Shown here: piece after piece, positions 6,572-7,216 of the stretch
How positions within the stretch are numbered: position 1 is the stretch's first letter
Layout of the letters: every line of letters begins with the position of its first letter
Source: Verrucomicrobiales bacterium
Lineage (GTDB): Bacteria > Verrucomicrobiota > Verrucomicrobiia > Verrucomicrobiales > SLCJ01
Direction of reading: 5' to 3'
DNA: 7,216 nucleotides
Assembly: GCA_007125835.1 (NCBI GenBank)
Contig: SLCJ01000240.1
Location: forward strand, 1-7,216
The notes under the pieces: model-generated
What the model was told of the DNA's origin: nothing
Seen by the model: only the letters and a program-made list of their open reading frames with translations
The model's database searches: none
Program-made: the position numbers and the translations under genes

Positions 6572-7009
6572 ATGAAATATAAAAATTTTGTTATCTGTTT
6601 TGTGTTCGTTTTTTTAGGCTTTTTCTCCGCCCGTTTGTTTTTAGAAATTGCGCTCGGATCCAAATATGATTATGAAGATGAAAAAGGAGTTGGATGCAGC
6701 GATGCTTCCCCCTTTATACTTGAGCGAGTAGCGGTTCGCGTAAAAAGGTTGCAAGCTATGAGGAACCAAGATTTCGGATTGCTTAAAGAAATGGCATATT
6801 TGGAAATCGAACATGTGATGAGTATCATGTATGAAGGTGGGCTTGAAGAATATCTCAATTCTCTAGAAGTAAGCCGCGTCGAAGAATTGCCTGGTGGAGA
6901 GGTTTTTAGATTGTGGGCAGATCCTGAAGGGGCTGTTCATGGCATTGACATTACGGATCGAATTCTTAGGTTATTGCAGGAACGAATCGGGGACAAACAT
7001 GAGCGGTAA
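6572..7009 (+). CDS. Second small membrane-anchored protein of unknown function; candidate immunity or accessory protein
   Basis: This 145-residue protein matches no family I know. It begins MKYKNF, followed by a hydrophobic helix (about 6-28) with positive residues on the N-terminal side, so an N-in, domain-out orientation is likely. There is no lipobox. An acidic linker (residues 32-38, DYEDEK) and Cys42 lead into a helical domain (about 46-145) with EMAYLEIEHVMSIMYEGG in the middle and ITDRILRLLQERIG near the end. The start at 6572 is supported by AAGGA at 6560-6564, the best Shine-Dalgarno in the window; a TTG two codons earlier is less likely. It begins 34 bases after the preceding small gene and shares its architecture (anchor, short linker with a Cys, helical domain), which hints at a distant relation or parallel function. 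Composition is AT-rich, like the Rhs tip. Confidence 0.7.
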   Translation: MKYKNFVICFVFVFLGFFSARLFLEIALGSKYDYEDEKGVGCSDASPFILERVAVRVKRLQAMRNQDFGLLKEMAYLEIEHVMSIMYEGGLEEYLNSLEVSRVEELPGGEVFRLWADPEGAVHGIDITDRILRLLQERIGDKHER

Positions 7010-7216
7010 GACACCGAAACACTCTTCCCTCTTCCTGAAAAATTGCCAACCAAAATTTGCTTGAAATAAGCCCCAAAAAATAACTCTCAATAACCTCTCA
7101 AAACCTACCCCTCGACCCCGGCAGGGGAAACCCGCCGCGTCTTGGCCCACCTCGGGGCGTGGGTGAGCATGGCAGGTAGGCCTTGGGCTTTGGTGGATCG
7201 GGCGCGCATGGTGCGC
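7010..7216. other. Right-end stretch without a supported gene
   Basis: Composition returns to GC-rich near 7105. Small structures are visible. GCTT/AAGC pairs at 7059-7071. TAACTCTCAA (7081-7090) and TAACCTCTCAA (7091-7101) form a near tandem repeat. CCCCT (7108-7112) can pair with AGGGG (7123-7127). GCGCA/TGCGC pairs at 7204-7216. Two frames run to the edge without a stop: a plus frame from 7094 containing LGAWVSMAGRPWALVDRA, and a minus frame ending at the TAG at 7105. One of them may be the end or beginning of a gene outside the window, but I cannot choose. No strong terminator follows the last small gene. Confidence 0.35.

Noticed and set aside
1..7216. CRISPR array, tRNA, rRNA or intact insertion sequence
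   Set aside because: No regularly spaced repeats, no cloverleaf-like sequence and no transposase frame could be found on either strand.

Overview
The window suggests a GC-rich Gram-negative chromosome. A Verrucomicrobiota origin (Opitutae-like) is my best guess, and it is inference only. It rests on the Bacteroides/Wolinella-type (B-type) succinate dehydrogenase with a long flavoprotein and a single five-helix cytochrome b, on the style of the Rhs core, and on leaders that mostly lack a Shine-Dalgarno sequence. No rRNA or other phylogenetic marker is present.

Left part (1-3556, minus strand): a respiratory gene run read right to left. It is sdhC (cytochrome b membrane anchor), sdhA (flavoprotein), nuoB (complex I subunit carrying the N2 cluster ligands) and the first 62 codons of nuoC, which runs off the left edge. 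sdhA and nuoB share one base (TAATG). The iron-sulfur subunit gene sdhB, which normally follows sdhA, is absent, and so is nuoA, which normally precedes nuoB. The operon therefore joins parts of two quinone-reducing complexes.

Middle (3557-4670): a short divergent promoter region leads to a plus-strand gene for a bacterial voltage-gated sodium channel (NaChBac/NavAb family). It has S1-S4, four S4 arginines, a TLESWSMG selectivity filter and a C-terminal coiled coil.

Right part (4671-7216): an accessory region. A gene-free stretch with small hairpins is followed by a short, eroded Rhs cassette. This has a degenerate C-rich 5' part, then a recognisable Rhs core, then an unrecognised 162-residue C-terminal domain. 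Two small AT-rich genes follow, each coding for a protein with one N-terminal membrane segment and a soluble domain. Base composition and GC skew change abruptly inside the Rhs core, which is what toxin-tip exchange in polymorphic toxin loci would leave. The two small genes are candidate immunity partners, unproven. The last 200 bases hold no gene I can support.

The respiratory genes and the channel are ordinary host functions in an unusual arrangement. The Rhs tip with its two partners is the most likely undescribed system in the window.
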